From NCBI RefSeq assembly GCF_001613005.1, contig NZ_BDBN01000001.1, forward strand, positions 62,001 to 126,000: DNA of 64,000 nt, in the 5' to 3' direction. Shown one piece after another: positions 26,287 through 33,554 of the stretch. Under the pieces are notes generated by a model. The model was not told the origin of the DNA, searched no databases, and was given only the letters and a program-made list of their open reading frames with translations. This DNA comes from Nocardia nova NBRC 15556 (GTDB lineage Bacteria > Actinomycetota > Actinomycetes > Mycobacteriales > Mycobacteriaceae). Each line of letters begins with the position of its first letter. Within the stretch, counting starts at the first letter, position 1. The position numbers and the translations under genes are program-made.

Positions 26287-27273
26287 ATGCGAACCGTCGA
26301 CAACAGCGAACAGCGAGTGACAGCAACCGATATCGATGATGAGCCTCGGCGTCGAATTCCGCGGTCGGACGGACGATTCCGGCGGCAGATCTCGCGCGCG
26401 GGAGTGGTCACCGCGTTGGTGACCACGGCGATCGGGATAACGCTCGTGGTGCGAGCGGATTCGGGCCCGCCGGCGCACGTGAACGAGGCGCAGGCGCACC
26501 CCGGCGAACCCGCCGTGCAGACTCTCGACTGCGGCGCTGTTCCCAGCGAAGCCGGCGCGGTGAACGCGAGCCCGATGTCCGACGCGTCGAGCGAAATCTC
26601 CGTACCGGGCGACGGCACGGGCAGTACCGACACCACCGCCGATTCCGGAATCGCGCCACCGGCCGCGGATCCCACCGATCCCGGTGCCGGCCAGGCCACC
26701 GCGACAGAATCCACGACGGCCACGACGACGGATACCTCGGCGCCGGCCTCGACTGCGGCCTCGGCCGGCGCGAGTTTCTCTGCCACGGCGAGCCTTTCGA
26801 TCCAGATCTTGCCCGGCGTGCCGGATCCGGGCGCGGTCGTCTCACCACCGATATCCACGGCCCCTACGACTTCGGTGGAGACATCGACGGTGACGGTAAC
26901 TGCCGATCCGAGGACGGCGACCACGACTGTGCCGGCCACGACGGTGCCGACCGCCACTCTGCCTTCCACGGGAGTGCCGGCCGCCACCCTGTCGACCACC
27001 ACGACTACGGCACCGGCCGGCACCACGACGACGGCAGCCAGGGGCACGACAACCAAGTCCGCGACAGCATCCGCGAGTACCACGATCGCGGCGAGTTCGA
27101 CGACTTCCACGTCGCCGGAGGTCGCCACGACACCCGGAGCGACCACATCGACAAGGCCCACAACGACCACGACGTCGGCGACGAAACCTCCGATGCCGAC
27201 GAAGTCGGCGCGTCCGACGACTCCGTCGATCGCACATCCACCGGCCACATCACCGAAACCCGCAGCGGGATAG
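26287..27273 (+). CDS. Single-pass protein with long Thr/Ser/Pro-rich extracellular region
   Basis: A 328-residue protein with a charged N-terminus (about 40 residues with RRRIPRSDGRFRR), one membrane helix (VVTALVTTAIGITLVV) and about 250 residues of low-complexity sequence dominated by Thr, Ser, Ala and Pro in short TTTT-type runs. This fits a wall-spanning stalk and a target for O-mannosylation. No LPxTG sorting signal or catalytic domain is present. Two Met codons precede the chosen one, but the ATG at 26287 begins the recognisable cytoplasmic segment. Function unknown. Confidence 0.55.
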   Translation: MRTVDNSEQRVTATDIDDEPRRRIPRSDGRFRRQISRAGVVTALVTTAIGITLVVRADSGPPAHVNEAQAHPGEPAVQTLDCGAVPSEAGAVNASPMSDASSEISVPGDGTGSTDTTADSGIAPPAADPTDPGAGQATATESTTATTTDTSAPASTAASAGASFSATASLSIQILPGVPDPGAVVSPPISTAPTTSVETSTVTVTADPRTATTTVPATTVPTATLPSTGVPAATLSTTTTTAPAGTTTTAARGTTTKSATASASTTIAASSTTSTSPEVATTPGATTSTRPTTTTTSATKPPMPTKSARPTTPSIAHPPATSPKPAAG

Positions 27274-27336
27274 GTGATCACGCGATCGTGGGTGCGCTCG
27301 CTCGAGCATCGGCGGTTGTCGCCGGATCCTGCGCAC

Positions 27337-27789
27337 CTAAGCCGGCGAATGGGCCTCCGGCTGCCAGTCGTACACGACCGTGGTGCGCAAAACGATGTCC
27401 TGCAGCGAATACCGGCGCGGATCGACCACCACCCAGAACAATCCGACCGCGAACATCACGCAGAACACCGCCCGCACCAGAGCCCGCGGCCATCCCACGA
27501 GTTCGCCGCCGCGGGTCACCACCCGCAGCCCCATCATCACGGCGCCGACGGTGCGACCACTCACGGCCCAGCATCCGGTGAGATACAGCACCGACACCAC
27601 GATGAATATGCCTGTCGACATCACCGCACCGGCGTCCGGCCAGGTGAAATCCTGTGGTGAGAACAGCAGCCGAGCGAACGCCAGGCACAGGTAGATCGCG
27701 GCCATGATCGCCAGGACGACGGCGACGTCGACCCCCGATGCGATCGACCGCGTCACGATGCCGGCGGGACGGTGCGCAGGGGCACTCAC
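27337..27789 (-). CDS. RDD family membrane protein
   Basis: A 150-residue inner-membrane protein with three hydrophobic helices. The RDD-family features are SIASGVDVAVVLAIM (the D of the first motif), GRTVGAVMMGLRVVTRGG after the second helix, and a closing LQDIVLRTTVVYDW. Such proteins are small carriers or chaperone-like membrane proteins of unclear role. The ATG overlaps the stop of the upstream gene by 4 bases, indicating coupling. Confidence 0.8.
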   Translation of the reverse strand: MSAPAHRPAGIVTRSIASGVDVAVVLAIMAAIYLCLAFARLLFSPQDFTWPDAGAVMSTGIFIVVSVLYLTGCWAVSGRTVGAVMMGLRVVTRGGELVGWPRALVRAVFCVMFAVGLFWVVVDPRRYSLQDIVLRTTVVYDWQPEAHSPA

Positions 27790-28292
27790 TCCGCGCCCGA
27801 TTCGGACGGTGCTCGCCGGAGCAACTTTCCGACGAACCCCGCGACGGCATCGTCCGCGTGCATCCCCTGGCTCCGGATGCCGAGAACTGCCTCTGCGGAC
27901 ATCGAGTCGGTGGATTCGCGGATGATCCGAGGTAGATCGACACCCTCGATCACGCTGTCGGCCAACCCGACCAGATCGACCCGCCCGATGATCTTGTCGA
28001 CATCGATCCGTTCGGCCACCGCGTCGAGATCCACGTTGTCGACGACGAGCTCCGTGAGGTCGACAGCGCCGACCGCGGTCCGCACGATCCGGCCGACCAC
28101 CGCACGCAGCACCCGTTCGGTGTGGTCGTCGACGGCCTCCAGGGTGTCCGCGCCCCGCTGTTCCAGCTCCGCGAGCACCGGCTCGACGCCCGGCACCCGC
28201 CGCGCGACGCCGAACCCGAAACCCAGCACGCGCCCAGCAGCTCCGCCGACCCTCGCGGCGGCTCCCGCCACCAGGTTCACCGGCCTCGACAT
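27786..28292 (-). CDS. Hypothetical protein with repeated VDL/IDV segments, coupled to RDD gene
   Basis: A 168-residue protein of no named family. A basic, Ala/Gly-rich N-terminus (LVAGAAARVGGAAGRVLG) is followed by short repeats around VDLTELVVDNVDLDAVAERIDVDKIIGRVDLVGLADSVI, a pattern seen beside RDD genes in mycolate actinobacteria. The start could be GTG 28307 or ATG 28292; neither has a good ribosome site, and 28292 begins the part that looks conserved. It overlaps the RDD gene by 4 bases. Confidence 0.55.
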   Translation of the reverse strand: MSRPVNLVAGAAARVGGAAGRVLGFGFGVARRVPGVEPVLAELEQRGADTLEAVDDHTERVLRAVVGRIVRTAVGAVDLTELVVDNVDLDAVAERIDVDKIIGRVDLVGLADSVIEGVDLPRIIRESTDSMSAEAVLGIRSQGMHADDAVAGFVGKLLRRAPSESGAE

Positions 28293-28352
28293 CGGGGTGC
28301 CGTCCACATCACCATCAAACTCGCTCGATACCGGATAGGTATGCCTTTCGGG

Positions 28353-28550
28353 TTATTCGGTGTGCGGACGTCGGCCGAGCTCGGCCGACCGCGGGCGTGG
28401 TTCCCGCTGCCAGATCCGGCGGGACGTCGACAGCGTGTCGCTGTCCAGCCCCGGTGGGTTGGTCCAGATCCGGCGAATCCGTTCGGTGGTGTCGAAACGC
28501 GGCCATCCGGGGTCGCCGGTCGCCGCGAAGGCGATGAAGGCGTTGCGCAT
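28353..28550 (-). pseudogene. C-terminal remnant of a type-B carboxylesterase
   Basis: The 65-residue frame reads NAFIAFAATGDPGWPRFDTTER, then IRRIWTNPPGL and SRRIWQ. This matches the extreme C-terminus of para-nitrobenzyl-type carboxylesterases (W-x-x-FA-x-TGDPGWP-x-Y/F-D). The catalytic Ser, Glu and His parts, about 430 residues, should lie to the right on this strand but are absent. The right-hand neighbour is the C-terminal remnant of a TetR gene in the opposite orientation, so one deletion appears to have removed both 5' halves. Confidence 0.6.
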
Positions 28551-28593
28551 CGCAGCCGAGAGGCCGGCGAAGTCCGGGGGAATCTCCGGTCCG

Positions 28594-29094
28594 ATGCTCG
28601 ATGGGCGGCTGGTCGATCAACTCACCACACTCGCCGACCCGCGCGACGCCGAATCGACTGTGCGCGAAGTACTTCGGAGCATGATCCCCGGAGCAGCCAT
28701 CGCCGCCGCGGCCGAACCTCGGCCCGACGACAGCTGGCGCATCCAGGTGATGGCCCGGCTCGCCGTGGTCAACCGAGCCGCGCGAAATCCGGAGATGTCG
28801 GCCCGCCTGTCCGCCGGCTCCGATCGACTCGCGGCCGCCATCGCGGCCGCCCTCCCCGCGACGGCAACCGGCCAATCGGGCGATGATGCGCTGCGCACCG
28901 CACGCGGACTCCTGTCCCTCGTCGAGGGCCTCCTCCTGCAACTGGCACGCGGGGACATAGACCCCGGCGAAGCCGCCACGGTGTGTGGTTATTGTGACGG
29001 CCATTGGCGTGCTGTGCTCGTTGTCGAGTTGTGGAAGCCGTCGAATGGGCGCGTGTGTGCGCAACGGAAACCCGGTCGGTGCAGGTGCCGGTGA
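28594..29094 (+). pseudogene. C-terminal remnant of a TetR family regulator
   Basis: The frame contains RLVDQLTTLADPRDAESTVRE, then DDSWRIQVMARLAVVNRAAR and a final ARGLLSLVEGLLLQLARGDID. This is the rhythm of a TetR ligand-binding domain (helices 4-9) with the usual L-x-x-x-V-D/E-G-L-x-x-Q ending. The N-terminal HTH is missing: upstream lies the esterase remnant on the other strand. The last residues (CGYCDGHWRAVL onward) are unlike the family and may be read-through. Non-functional as a DNA-binding protein. Confidence 0.55.
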
Positions 29095-30894
29095 TCACTG
29101 CTCGTTGTGCGCGGCTATGCCGCGCTGCGTGATGAGTTCGTCGAGGATCGCCTGCACGGTTTGGGGGCCGCTGTAGTGGTAGCCCTGCACCAGCGAGAAG
29201 CCAAGGTCGGTGAGCACTGCCGCTTGGTGCGCGGTCTCGACCCCTTCGGCGATGACCTCCATGTCGAGCGCGGTGCTGAGCGCCTTGATCACCCCGAGCA
29301 GCGGTGGCGCGGGTGAGTCCGCGGTGATCGCCGCGACGAAGGACCGGTCCACCTTGAGGATGTCCGCTGGAATGGCCGCCAGCCTGCTCAACGATGAGTA
29401 ACCGGCGCCGAAGTCGTCGATAGCGATGCGTACGCCGGCGTTCCGCAAGGCGCTCAGGTTGTCGATCGCGTTCGGTGACTCGGCCTCCAACTGCGTCTCG
29501 GTGACCTCGAGCACCAGCTGCCCAGCGTGCCAGCCGGTGCTGCGCAGAATACTCCGTACCCGATTGCCGTAATCGCTGTCGGCCAGCTCCAGACCGCTGA
29601 CATTGACGTTCAGCGTGAGGTCGAGATCTGCGACAGTTCTCCGCAGCGTGACTGCGTCCACACAGGCCCGGCGTAGTACGGCCTGGTCCAGGTCGGCAAT
29701 CAAGTTGTACTCCTCCGCGGCGCGGATCACCTCGATCGTGCTGAGGCCAGGCTCGGTGGCCGAAGACCAGCGCAGCAACGCCTCCACACCGACCACCTTG
29801 TCGCCGAGCGGCAGGCTGACGAGCGGTTGGTACCGGACTTCCAGGTTGTTGTCTTCCGCGATGGCCCGGCGCAGTTCCTCAGCCAGGGCAACGCGCTGCC
29901 GGGATTCCAGCCTGGTCTGGTTGGGACCTGCCTGCTTGGCCCGATACCGGCCCACATCGGCCCGGCTGACCAGCATCGACGCCGGTTCACGCGGCTGCCA
30001 TGACGTGACGCCGGCGGAGCAGCCGGTAGTTGTCGCCGCGCGCATGCGGTCGGTGAGCCCGACCGCGGCCCGTTCGGTCGTGTCCGGCAGCAGCACCGCG
30101 AACAGGTCGCCACCGAGCCGGGCCAGCGTCTGTTCCGGCGTCAACAGCTCACTCCAGGTGTCGGCGACGTGCTGCAGCACCGCATCGCCCGTGGGCTGGT
30201 CGAGGTGGCCGTTGTCGTCAGTCTGGAAGCGGTCCAGGTCGGCCAACACCAGCGCGGGGCGTTGGCCGAGCCGCCCGGCCTTGGCGATCTCGGCGTTCAG
30301 CAACCGATCGAAACCGCGCCGATTGAGCAGGCCGGTGAGCACATCGATGTCGGCTTCTGCGGCTCTGCGGGCCACAATCGTGACCACCACACCGACCATC
30401 ACGGTCACCCCGGCCGCGATCACCCCGGTCCACCATTGCAGGTGCTCGCGCGTGCCCAACACCGCCATGCAGCACACCACGGCGAACCCGATCTCCAGGC
30501 CGGTGACGTACGTGCTGAAGAAGAACGCGGCATCGCACGCAACGAACACGTATATCGACGACAGCGTGACCGCGGCGGTGTCGCCGGGGAGCCAATGAAT
30601 GGCAATGGTGATCAGCACGGTCCCGAGCGATACCAAGATCGGGTGCGCACGCACCGGCATCCGCTCACCCACCAGATACACCAGGATGCCGGTGAGCACC
30701 GCGACCAGCGCTGCCCCGAACACGACCGCGCGACTACCCGGCCCGTCGCCTGTCAGTGCGGTCACCACGGCAGCGAGCAGTCCGCCGACGAAAAAGAAGG
30801 CCCCAGTAGTCCTGGACATAAGGCTCGCTGTTGCCACCACTGATGCCGCCCGCGCCCGAGTACGGGAACCACCCCGGGTTCCGACTCCTCGCAT
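29095..30894 (-). CDS. Membrane GGDEF-EAL protein with degenerate GGDEF (GGDLF)
   Basis: A 599-residue protein with about six N-terminal membrane helices, then GGDEF and EAL domains. The GGDEF site is GGDLF (coding bases 30100-30114), so diguanylate cyclase activity is doubtful. The EAL domain keeps VEALLRW, LVLEVTETQLE, IAIDDFGAGYSSL, ADILKVDRSF and AEGVETAHQAA, so cyclic-di-GMP phosphodiesterase activity is plausible. The start may be 30894 (GGAGAG very close to the ATG) or 30819 (beginning MSRTTGAFFF). Its 3' end abuts the TetR remnant. Confidence 0.85.
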   Translation of the reverse strand: MRGVGTRGGSRTRARAASVVATASLMSRTTGAFFFVGGLLAAVVTALTGDGPGSRAVVFGAALVAVLTGILVYLVGERMPVRAHPILVSLGTVLITIAIHWLPGDTAAVTLSSIYVFVACDAAFFFSTYVTGLEIGFAVVCCMAVLGTREHLQWWTGVIAAGVTVMVGVVVTIVARRAAEADIDVLTGLLNRRGFDRLLNAEIAKAGRLGQRPALVLADLDRFQTDDNGHLDQPTGDAVLQHVADTWSELLTPEQTLARLGGDLFAVLLPDTTERAAVGLTDRMRAATTTGCSAGVTSWQPREPASMLVSRADVGRYRAKQAGPNQTRLESRQRVALAEELRRAIAEDNNLEVRYQPLVSLPLGDKVVGVEALLRWSSATEPGLSTIEVIRAAEEYNLIADLDQAVLRRACVDAVTLRRTVADLDLTLNVNVSGLELADSDYGNRVRSILRSTGWHAGQLVLEVTETQLEAESPNAIDNLSALRNAGVRIAIDDFGAGYSSLSRLAAIPADILKVDRSFVAAITADSPAPPLLGVIKALSTALDMEVIAEGVETAHQAAVLTDLGFSLVQGYHYSGPQTVQAILDELITQRGIAAHNEQ

Positions 30895-31433
30895 CTCTCC
30901 AGACTAGCCACACCATCAGGGTCGGAATACCCAGGTCGGAGCACTAGCCGAGCCTTAACCGGGTACGGCCGGATACGTATCGGGCAAGTGGTCGCCAGCA
31001 GAAAGTGCCAGCAGATCTAGTACCAACACCACGCAACGTGTTCGCGCAATGCCATACAGCGAAGCAGTCGCATGTCGATGACCTGCGGCTGCTTCGGTGG
31101 GTGGAGCTAAGGGGAATCGAACCCCTGACCTTCTCGGTGACGGTCGGGTGGACTACTTCGGGCAACTGTGGACTGTCAAGTGTCGGCTGGAATGTGGTCC
31201 TGAGCAGGGAAGATGTCAATTCTCGACAACGGAGGACGATTGGAGACTGTGGTCGATATCGCTCACGGCGAGTGAATTAGTTGGGACTTAGTTGGAAGAG
31301 AGGTGGCTCGTCGCCACGGCGTGTCGTAGCGCCGACACGCGGTTGATTTTCGGCACGAGCTAACTGTTGGCTGCCGGGAATTCCGATCGGTCGTGGTGGT
31401 CAGCCGCGGCTCACAGCCGCGCCGCCGAACGTC
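30895..31433. other. 540-base noncoding stretch holding a tRNA-derived attachment site
   Basis: No convincing gene. The left part is ordinary GC-rich DNA. From about 31010 to 31340 the composition is more AT-rich and unlike both flanks. A tRNA-Ala 3' fragment lies at 31102-31135. Short frames here translate the tRNA fragment and are not genes. It marks the left edge of the element remnant that runs to about 33470. Confidence 0.55.
31102..31135 (-). other. tRNA-Ala 3'-end fragment, probable att site of an integrative element
   Basis: Read on minus, the sequence has a full T arm (AGGGG-TTCGATT-CCCCT) followed by acceptor strand TAGCTCC and discriminator A. T at tRNA position 70 predicts the G3:U70 pair that identifies tRNA-Ala. 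No anticodon or D arm precedes it, so it is a fragment, not a gene. Actinomycete integrative elements recombine at tRNA 3' ends and leave such copies. I found no second copy in the window. Confidence 0.65.
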
Positions 31434-31652
31434 TCAGATGTCGATTTGCCCGTCCAATGCTCCGTCCAAGGCGTCGAGGACCCAACGGAAGTCGCTTCCT
31501 ACTCGCTTGGGCTTCGGTAGCCAAGGGTATTTGTCGCGGCTTCTGTTCCAGCGCCGCAGCACTTCCGGGTGTACATGGATGTGTTCAGCAGCGGCTTTGG
31601 TCGTCACCCAGCGCCGAACCGGTGGCGTGGGTGGACGCGCTTCAGGTGACAT
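31434..31652 (-). CDS. Small HTH protein, excisionase-like
   Basis: A 72-residue protein with one MerR/excisionase-type helix-turn-helix: WVTTKAAAEHIHVHPEVLRRW, then a wing-like PKPKRVGSDFRWVLDALDGAL. It starts at ATG 31652 (a GTG directly before is an alternative). Size and position beside a tRNA-derived att fragment suit an Xis/RDF-type or regulatory protein of an actinomycete integrative element. No integrase or replication gene accompanies it, so the element is incomplete. Confidence 0.6.
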   Translation of the reverse strand: MSPEARPPTPPVRRWVTTKAAAEHIHVHPEVLRRWNRSRDKYPWLPKPKRVGSDFRWVLDALDGALDGQIDI

Positions 31653-31706
31653 CACGGCCAGTCAATTGTGTGAAAAATGCTGCCTAGCAACGCTTTCCGT
31701 GTGCCA

Positions 31707-32912
31707 TCACATAGAGACGACGCCGACCCTCTTGGCCAGCTTGCCCAGCTCTCCAGTGGCCAGGTCTCTGCGGGCCTCCCTCAGCATCGCGCCCACCAGC
31801 TCACGGACCGGGGACAGCCCACGGACATGCTGGGGTGCGGCGTGCTCACCTCTGAGCAGGGCATGGAGGGCCGAGCGGTGGTCGCGCTTCATGGCATAGG
31901 CCCTGCCCACCTCTACAAAGTACTGTGCGTGCCGGACTCCATTCGGCAGCTGGGTGGGGTCCAGGGTCTCCGCGATCCGCAGGGCCACCGCAGGCTCGCG
32001 CCTCTCCACCGCTGAACTCAGTTGCCAGAGTGCAACATTGGCGGGGCCGAAGGTCCGGTTACGGGCAGTGCTGGGGCCTGGCTGGGCATCATTCAGCCTG
32101 CTGGCCAGCTCCGCAGCCTCCTCCAGGTGAGGCTGCGCATCACCTCCGGCCAGAGTCTCAGCGAATCCTGCCTGGAGCCTGGCCATGCCCACGGTCTCCA
32201 GCTCCCCGCGCGTGGCCGCCTCAGGTGTCAGCCTGTCCGCTGTCCCGCTGGCGACCGAGAAGGATGCCGCCAGCGCGCCGGGGCGGGCTGCGAGAACCTG
32301 AGACTTCAGGAACTGCGCCGCGGCGACCGGTGCCAGTGAATCTGCGTGGGAGGCAGCCCTTTCCGACTCCTGCACGGCAGTCCAGGCCAGTGCGTCATGG
32401 CCGCGCTGACGGAGGGCCGAGGAGACACCATAGGCGGCGGTGGCCAGCAGGTCCCACGCCTGAGAGCTGCCGCTCTCGGTCAGCCGGTAGGCATCTGTCA
32501 GGAGGTCCGGCAGCAGGGGCCCGAGAGTGGCGTAATCGCCGGCGTGCCGTAGTTGGGACGCCTGCTCCACCGCTGTGGTCAGCTCCTCCAGGGTCCTGGG
32601 CCGCTTGGTGTCGGTGATGTTGCCCTGGGTCCACAACGCGGTCTCGATGGCAGGCACTGCCCGGTGGAAAGCACTGGTGGAGGGGTCGATTCGGTCATCG
32701 CTGCCCGTCAGGTCACTCAGGGTGCAGCCCAGTGCCTGGGCCAGGGCCAGCATGGTGCGGCGCGAATCCACTGGCCTGAGCCCAGCCTCGTACTTGGCCA
32801 GCACCGACCTGCTCAGCCCTGCCCGGTCTGCCAGCACCTGCTGAGTGATGCCCCGACGTGCGCGTATCTGGCGCACCCGCTGACCGATGTAGGTCTCCTC
32901 TTCGTCGGTCAT
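31707..32912 (-). CDS. XRE family regulator with TPR-like C-terminal domain
   Basis: A 401-residue protein. The N-terminal XRE HTH is IGQRVRQIRARRGITQQVLADRAGLSRSVLAKYEAG (about residues 8-45), and the rest is helical repeats typical of actinomycete SARP/peptide-sensing and integrative-element regulators. ATG 32912 is chosen because the HTH starts 8 residues later; the longer frame to 33131 is not family-like. A perfect palindrome at 32971-32987 lies upstream in the divergent promoter region and is its likely operator. Confidence 0.8.
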   Translation of the reverse strand: MTDEEETYIGQRVRQIRARRGITQQVLADRAGLSRSVLAKYEAGLRPVDSRRTMLALAQALGCTLSDLTGSDDRIDPSTSAFHRAVPAIETALWTQGNITDTKRPRTLEELTTAVEQASQLRHAGDYATLGPLLPDLLTDAYRLTESGSSQAWDLLATAAYGVSSALRQRGHDALAWTAVQESERAASHADSLAPVAAAQFLKSQVLAARPGALAASFSVASGTADRLTPEAATRGELETVGMARLQAGFAETLAGGDAQPHLEEAAELASRLNDAQPGPSTARNRTFGPANVALWQLSSAVERREPAVALRIAETLDPTQLPNGVRHAQYFVEVGRAYAMKRDHRSALHALLRGEHAAPQHVRGLSPVRELVGAMLREARRDLATGELGKLAKRVGVVSM

Positions 32913-32970
32913 GCCGCCTACCTGCGCTTTCCCGGTCGAGTTCCCACGCCTTACGTGCATTCTCCCCAAA

Positions 32971-32987
32971 TGTTCCCTCAGGGAACA
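32971..32987. promoter_or_regulatory. Palindromic operator for the XRE regulator
   Basis: TGTTCCCT-C-AGGGAACA is a perfect 8+1+8 palindrome, 58 bases upstream of the XRE start (32912, minus) and about 105 bases upstream of the GTG at 33093 (plus). Its position in a divergent promoter region suggests control of both directions by the XRE protein. Confidence 0.6.
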
Positions 32988-33092
32988 GGGTTCCGCCTCT
33001 CCAGGGCCAAGCTCCAGTGCAAGCCCCACCGCCGGGTGTCGAGGTCCCCGGCGGTGGGTGCGACCAAAAGGCGGGCTGAAGGGGGCACGGTT

Positions 33093-33308
33093 GTGGACCC
33101 GGTGGAAGCACCTGGGCGGTATCTCCAGCACGAGGACGGTTCCTGGTCCTTCGTCGGGGACGACGGCTGGCCGGTCGCGTCAGGGGAATACCGGGCAGAG
33201 CTGAGCGCCGACACGGAGGTGCCTGCCATCCCGGCCACCTCACCCGTGGTGGTGGACATCGAGCCCCTGAGCGTCGGGGACGTGGAGCTGAGGGAGCTGG
33301 AGCAGTGA
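33093..33308 (+). CDS. Small acidic hypothetical protein of the integrative-element remnant
   Basis: A 71-residue protein starting at GTG with GGGGG upstream. It has an N-terminal segment GRYLQHEDGSWSFVGDDGWPVASGEYRAE and an acidic C-terminus ending VELRELEQ. Small proteins of this shape lie between the regulator and transfer genes of actinomycete integrative elements, but I recognise no domain. Its stop overlaps the next start (GTGA). Confidence 0.5.
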   Translation: MDPVEAPGRYLQHEDGSWSFVGDDGWPVASGEYRAELSADTEVPAIPATSPVVVDIEPLSVGDVELRELEQ

Positions 33309-33466
33309 GTGGGTGGCTGTTCATCGGCTGGCTGGTCGTGGTGGGTCTGCCTCTGGCAGTCCTGGTGGCCGTGATCCTCTGGCCTGAGCGGATTCCCGAG
33401 GACCGCACCGTGGAGGGTATCCGGCGGCGGATCGAGGATGAGGACAAGCCCCGCCGCCTCCCGTAG
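33305..33466 (+). CDS. Small single-pass membrane protein
   Basis: A 53-residue protein starting at GTG overlapping the upstream stop by 4 bases. One hydrophobic helix (LFIGWLVVVGLPLAVLVAVI) is followed by a charged tail with IRRRIEDEDKPRR. Translational coupling and position suggest an accessory protein of an element whose downstream transfer genes are gone: the next gene is the convergent amine oxidase. Confidence 0.5.
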   Translation: MSGWLFIGWLVVVGLPLAVLVAVILWPERIPEDRTVEGIRRRIEDEDKPRRLP

Positions 33467-33554
33467 CTACCTGACCGAGAACATGCTGGCGGCATAGCTC
33501 AAGAGATCCGCTCCCTGACAGTTCGGCAGCCACGGTGTCGGCAACCCGCCAAAG

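Noticed and set aside
26262..27281. 339-residue minus-strand Val-rich frame
   Set aside because: Mirror of the Thr-rich gene (Thr codons read as Val/Gly on the other strand).
28315..29064. 249-residue minus-strand frame over the deletion scar
   Set aside because: The recognisable esterase and TetR remnants lie in other frames; this one has no domain.
31097..31140. Complete tRNA-Ala gene
   Set aside because: Only the T arm and acceptor 3' strand are present; no D or anticodon arm precedes them, so it is a fragment.
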